DNA of 64,000 nucleotides from Cribrihabitans_A pelagius (GTDB lineage Bacteria > Pseudomonadota > Alphaproteobacteria > Rhodobacterales > Rhodobacteraceae): positions 1-64,000 of the forward strand of contig NZ_JBMERR010000016.1 of assembly GCF_048820915.1 (NCBI RefSeq), given 5' to 3'. Below, piece by piece: positions 60,923 through 64,000 of this stretch (within the stretch, counting starts at the first letter, position 1; each line of letters begins with the position of its first letter). The notes under the pieces are model-generated. The model had not been told where the DNA came from, searched no databases, and saw nothing but the letters and a program-made list of their open reading frames with translations. Both the position numbers and the translations under genes were made by a program.

Positions 60923-60977
60923 ACCTCTTTAGCGGGAATGTTTAACGTGGCCCGCAATCCGGTAACAAATCGCCACG
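60923..60977 (-). promoter_or_regulatory. SAM-II riboswitch upstream of metZ
   Basis: Read leftward, the leader has GTGGCGATTTGTTACC, then GGATTGCGGGCCACGTTAAA and CGCTAAAGAGG. These match the SAM-II blocks: the P1 strand GTGGC pairs with GCCAC, the conserved GATTTG and CGTTAAA, and the 3' GCTAAA pseudoknot strand. SAM-II is known upstream of metA/metC/metZ-type genes in alphaproteobacteria. Two features of the class are present here, so I regard it as firm without a covariance search. Confidence 0.92.
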
Positions 60978-61065
60978 ATCGATGTCTGTTCCCAATACGC
61001 ACGGCTGCGGGCTTCGTCAAGCACCGGAGGCCGCATGGCACGCTGGAGCGGCGGGAGGCCCCGGA

Positions 61066-61686
61066 TCATTCCGCCGGGCCTGCCTCCTCTTTCTCCTCAT
61101 CGATGCCGTATTTCTGCAGCAGCCCGCCCTGCAGCATGAAGAAAGCAAACATCGCAACCGGCAGGCCGAAGGTCTTGAAATAGACCCAGGTCTCCTCGCT
61201 CTGGAAGCGCCAGATCAGTTCGTTTGCCACCGCCAGCGCCAGGAAAAAGCCGCAGAGCCTGCGGGTCAGGATCATCCAGCCCTCCTGCTCCAGCGGCATC
61301 ACCTCCTCCATCACCACCTTGAGGTAGCTCTTGCCGCGCAGAAGGCCCGCGCCCAGGAGCCCGCCGAACAACAGGTAAAGCATCGTCGGCTTCATCTTGA
61401 TGAAGCGGTCGTCATTGAGCCAGACCGACATGCCGCCGAACAGGACCACCAGCACCAGCGTTGCGAACTGCATCCTGGAGAGGTGCCCGGTCAGCTTCCA
61501 CAGTGCCAGCGTCGAGGCGATCATCAACGGGATGAAAGCCGCGGTCACCACGATGAAGCCGCGGTACTCCTCGCCGCCGAGCAGGAAGACCTCGTCCTTG
61601 AGCCGCAGGTAGCCGATGAAGAACAGGACGATCGGGCCCAGTTCCAGAACCATCTTCAGGGTGGGGTTGATTTTACGGCCGGCCAT
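61066..61686 (-). CDS. yciB: YciB/IspZ-type inner membrane septation protein
   Basis: A 206-residue membrane protein with about five hydrophobic segments. Family signatures are LKMVLELGPIVLFFIGYLR at the N-terminus, KMKPTMLYLLFGGLLGAGLL, GWMILTRRLCGFFLALAVAN and ELIWRFQSEETWVYFKTFGL. YciB members affect cell division and envelope integrity in several proteobacteria. It is 29 bases past the DMT transporter gene on the same strand, so they may be cotranscribed. The C-terminus is acidic and soluble. Confidence 0.92.
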   Translation of the reverse strand: MAGRKINPTLKMVLELGPIVLFFIGYLRLKDEVFLLGGEEYRGFIVVTAAFIPLMIASTLALWKLTGHLSRMQFATLVLVVLFGGMSVWLNDDRFIKMKPTMLYLLFGGLLGAGLLRGKSYLKVVMEEVMPLEQEGWMILTRRLCGFFLALAVANELIWRFQSEETWVYFKTFGLPVAMFAFFMLQGGLLQKYGIDEEKEEAGPAE

Positions 61687-61715
61687 TCATTCTCCTGACA
61701 TTCTGCGGTGCGCGC

Positions 61716-62621
61716 TCAGGCGCTGCCCATCTCCACTATCACGGCGCCCAGCGCGATCAAAGCCATCAAGGCAATCCGGCGCGGGCCGACGGTTTCCTTC
61801 AGCACCAGCCAGCCAATCAGCGCGGCAAAGACTGTGGAGGTCTCGCGGAGCACCGCCGCTTCGCCCACCTTGTCGAGCCGGGTCGCCAGCATGATCGCCC
61901 CGAAGGAGGCAAAGGCCACCAGCCCGCCGAAGAAGCCCCGGATCATCAGCGGCCCCGGTGCGGGCGCTTCGGCCATGCGCTGCCAGCGGGCAAGGGCGAT
62001 GACCGGGAACACCAGCCCGTCGATCATGAAGAACCAGGCGAGGAAAGTGAACGGGTCGGCTGTGGCGCGGATGCCGTAGGCGTCATAGGTGGTATAAAGC
62101 GCCACGAACAGCCCGGTGATCACCGCGAGCACCAGGGCAATGCCCAGGGTCTCCCGCGCGCTGACGAGGAAGAGGAAGTTGTAGACCGCCAGCCCGAAGA
62201 TTCCGGCCAGAAGCACCGCAACGCCCAGCCATTGCGTGCCCGTGAAAGTCTCGCCGAACAGCAGGTAGGCGCCGATCACCGCAAACAGCGGCCCGGTGCC
62301 GCGCACCACCGGGTAGACCACGGTATAGGCGCCCTTGGTATAGGCCAGCGCCTGGAACAGCTTGTAGAGCACATGGATCACCCAGGCGCCGAAGAAGATC
62401 AGCCACATGTGCGGCTCGGGCCAGGGCACCACGAAGAGCGCGAAGGGCGCCGCCATCGCGGCATAGGAGAAGTCGATCGCGCCGCGCGAAAGCCAGGGGT
62501 CATGGCGGCCCTTCTGCAGCGCGCCGAAGACCGCGTGCAGGAAGGCGGCCACCACGGCGAGGTACAGCGCCACCTGCTGCCCGCCTGCGGTGCCTTCAAG
62601 GGAAATCAGCCAATCGCTCAA
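61716..62621 (-). CDS. EamA/DMT superfamily transporter
   Basis: A 301-residue drug/metabolite transporter with two EamA-like halves of about five helices each. VVRGTGPLFAVIGAYLLFGE ends the first half and VLRETSTVFAALIGWLVLKE, followed by GALVALGAVIVEM-like sequence (ALIALGAVIVEMGS), ends the second. Translation is placed at TTG 62621 because the preceding sequence (an IPR-like run from the intergenic repeats) does not resemble a protein and AAAGG lies upstream. Substrate unknown. yciB follows closely. Confidence 0.82.
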   Translation of the reverse strand: MSDWLISLEGTAGGQQVALYLAVVAAFLHAVFGALQKGRHDPWLSRGAIDFSYAAMAAPFALFVVPWPEPHMWLIFFGAWVIHVLYKLFQALAYTKGAYTVVYPVVRGTGPLFAVIGAYLLFGETFTGTQWLGVAVLLAGIFGLAVYNFLFLVSARETLGIALVLAVITGLFVALYTTYDAYGIRATADPFTFLAWFFMIDGLVFPVIALARWQRMAEAPAPGPLMIRGFFGGLVAFASFGAIMLATRLDKVGEAAVLRETSTVFAALIGWLVLKETVGPRRIALMALIALGAVIVEMGSA

Positions 62622-62669
62622 ATCAAATGCCTTTTCGCGGAGGAGAGCCCCCGGGGCTGCCTGCCCCAG

Positions 62670-62697
62670 GACCCCCGGGGATATTTCCTGCAAGAGG
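62670..62697 (+). repeat. Intergenic repeat copy, left of the ftsY end
   Basis: This copy reads CCCCCGGGGATATTTCC then TGCAAGAGGA, a diverged form of the tail seen at 62792 and 46935. It is preceded by GGGGCTGCCTGCCCC, a hairpin. It lies in the spacer between ftsY and the DMT transporter. Confidence 0.55.
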
Positions 62698-62791
62698 ACG
62701 AGTTGGGGTAAATCTATGTGGGCCAGGCCCGCGGCCGCCGGGGGTACTATAGCAGCCAGCGGGAGCAAGCCGGGGGTTTTCCACCCCCGGA

Positions 62792-62821
62792 CCCCCGGAG
62801 GATATTTTCAGCCAGAAGAAG
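62792..62821 (+). repeat. Intergenic repeat copy, best conserved
   Basis: This copy reads CCCCCGGAGGATATTTTC then AGCCAGAAGAAG, preceded by the inverted repeat GGGGG (62772-62776) and CCCCC (62784-62788). It lies 60 bases past the ftsY stop on the opposite strand. Confidence 0.65.
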
Positions 62822-62880
62822 CGGCGGGACAGGTTTCCCTGCCCCGGCGCGGGAATATCCGGGACGAGGGAAAGGCCGGG

Positions 62881-64000
62881 TCAGGATTTTTCCAGGCCGG
62901 TGAGGGCGGCGGCAAATTCCTCCGGGTCGAAGGGGGCGAGGTCGTCGATCTGCTCGCCCACTCCGATGGCGTGGATCGGCAGGCCGAACTTGTCGGCCAG
63001 CGCCACCAGCACGCCGCCCTTGGCAGTGCCGTCGAGCTTGGTCATTACCAGGCCGGAGACATCGGCCAGCTTCTGGAAGGTCGCAACCTGGGAGAGCGCG
63101 TTCTGGCCGGTGGTGGCATCGAGCACAAGGAGCGTGTTATGCGGCGCGGTTTCGTCCTTCTTGCGGATCACCCGGACGATCTTGGCCAGCTCCTCCATCA
63201 GGTCGGCGCGGTTTTGCAGACGGCCGGCGGTGTCGATCATCAGAAGGTCGGCGCCTTCCTCCTGCGCCTTGGTCAGCGCATCGAAGGCCAGCGATGCCGG
63301 GTCGGACCCTTCAGGCGCGGTCAGCACCGGCACCCCGGCGCGGCCGCCCCAGACCTGCAGCTGCTCCACCGCGGCGGCGCGGAAGGTGTCGCCCGCTGCG
63401 ATCACCACCTGCTTGCCGGCCGCCTTGAACTGGCTCGCGAGCTTGCCGATGGTGGTGGTCTTGCCCGAGCCATTGACACCGACCACCAGCACCACCTGCG
63501 GCCGCTTGGAATAGATCGGCAGCGGCTTGGCAACGGGTTCCATGATGCGGGCGATCTCCCGTGCAAGGAGCTCCTTGATCTCGCGGCTGGAGACCCGCTT
63601 GCCCAAGCGGCCCTCCGCCAGGTTAGAGGTGACGCGCAGCGCGGTATCGACCCCCATGTCGGCGGCGATCAGCAGCTCCTCGATCTGCTCCAGCATGTCG
63701 TCGTCCAGCGCCCGGCGCGGCTCCTCCGGGGCGGCGCGGCCGATCAGGCGGCCGAGCAGGCCCGGGGTTTTCGGTGCAGGGGCGGCGGGCGCAGGTTCGG
63801 CGGGGGCCGGTTTCCGCGCCGGTCCGGGGGCAGCTTCGCGTCCGGGCTCGGGCGCTGCTTCGGGCTCCGGGGCCGGTGACGGGACGGGAGACGGCACTGG
63901 CGCCGGCGCGGGCTGCTCGGGCGTCACCGCGGGCGAATCGGCCAGAGCCTTTGCCGCCTGCTCCGGAACGGGTGCCGCGCCCTCCTCGACAATCGCATCG
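62881..64000 (-). CDS. ftsY: Signal recognition particle receptor FtsY, N-terminus beyond window
   Basis: FtsY is the SRP receptor GTPase that brings ribosome-nascent chain complexes to the inner membrane. The visible frame (at least 373 residues) has a Pro/Ala/Glu-rich acidic linker at its start, then the N domain (LLGRLIGRAAPEEPRRALDD) and the G domain with G1 VGVNGSGKTTTIGKLA, G2/G3 DTFRAAAVEQLQ and IDTAGRLQNRADLMEEL, and G4 TKLDGTAKGGVLVAL. The frame is open to base 64000 with no start chosen, so the acidic A domain continues out of the window. The stop is at 62881-62883. Confidence 0.95.
   Translation of the reverse strand, partial: DAIVEEGAAPVPEQAAKALADSPAVTPEQPAPAPVPSPVPSPAPEPEAAPEPGREAAPGPARKPAPAEPAPAAPAPKTPGLLGRLIGRAAPEEPRRALDDDMLEQIEELLIAADMGVDTALRVTSNLAEGRLGKRVSSREIKELLAREIARIMEPVAKPLPIYSKRPQVVLVVGVNGSGKTTTIGKLASQFKAAGKQVVIAAGDTFRAAAVEQLQVWGGRAGVPVLTAPEGSDPASLAFDALTKAQEEGADLLMIDTAGRLQNRADLMEELAKIVRVIRKKDETAPHNTLLVLDATTGQNALSQVATFQKLADVSGLVMTKLDGTAKGGVLVALADKFGLPIHAIGVGEQIDDLAPFDPEEFAAALTGLEKS

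Overview
The window is high-GC alphaproteobacterial DNA, most likely from the Roseobacter group of Rhodobacterales. The grounds are protein-level resemblance, a BioR-type operator at the biotin operon, a SAM-II riboswitch upstream of metZ, and a GC-rich intergenic repeat of a kind I associate with that family. No species call is possible from the sequence alone. Almost all DNA from about 1.4 kb onward is chromosomal housekeeping and catabolic sequence in tightly packed operons, mostly with ATGA or TGATG overlaps. The only mobile DNA is a decayed IS3-family relic next to a perfect 2 x 115 bp tandem repeat at the left edge.

Layout. 0-1.5 kb: IS relic and gene-free DNA. 1.5-2.5 kb: hisF-hisE. 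2.9-6.6 kb: CoA-binding protein, YHS protein, RlmB, tRNA-Tyr(GTA), DUF2478 protein, NnrU-like protein. 6.7-12.3 kb: quaternary-amine ABC transporter (fused double permease, CBS-containing ATPase, binding protein) plus a second paralogous binding protein. 12.5-18.0 kb: complete late biotin operon bioB-F-D-A-G-C, read leftward behind a perfect BioR palindrome. 18.2-24.5 kb: divergent thiamin operon thiC-O-S-G-E-F-D behind a TPP riboswitch. 24.6-26.5 kb: amidase pseudogene, Lrp regulator, and a maleate isomerase/EutA-type protein.

26.5-34.0 kb holds a self-contained arginine-type locus. A leftward operon (TetR, AruH-like transaminase, AruI-like 2-ketoarginine decarboxylase, DDAH-type hydrolase) faces a rightward polar amino acid ABC transporter, with a 20-bp palindrome between them. 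DDAH with AruH/AruI in one operon suggests a route for N-methylated arginines or citrulline and is the best candidate here for something not yet described. 34.0-36.6 kb: CPA1 antiporter, CsbD protein, channel-like membrane protein. 36.6-42.0 kb: DNA repair island, with DUF4130-UdgX and a radical SAM/HhH protein leftward and a ligase-associated exonuclease and ATP-dependent ligase rightward. 42.1-44.0 kb: TspO-like and SH3b envelope proteins.

44.1-51.3 kb: aerobic CoA-dependent anthranilate catabolism (2-aminobenzoate-CoA ligase, acyl-CoA dehydrogenase, enoyl-CoA hydratase, MarR regulator, SDR, monooxygenase/reductase) behind a near-perfect palindrome. 51.5-64 kb: PtsP, LysC, TrkH, a Lys/Ala/Pro-repeat protein, FolE2, MetZ under a SAM-II riboswitch with its own terminator, YciB, a DMT transporter, and FtsY, which is cut by the window end.
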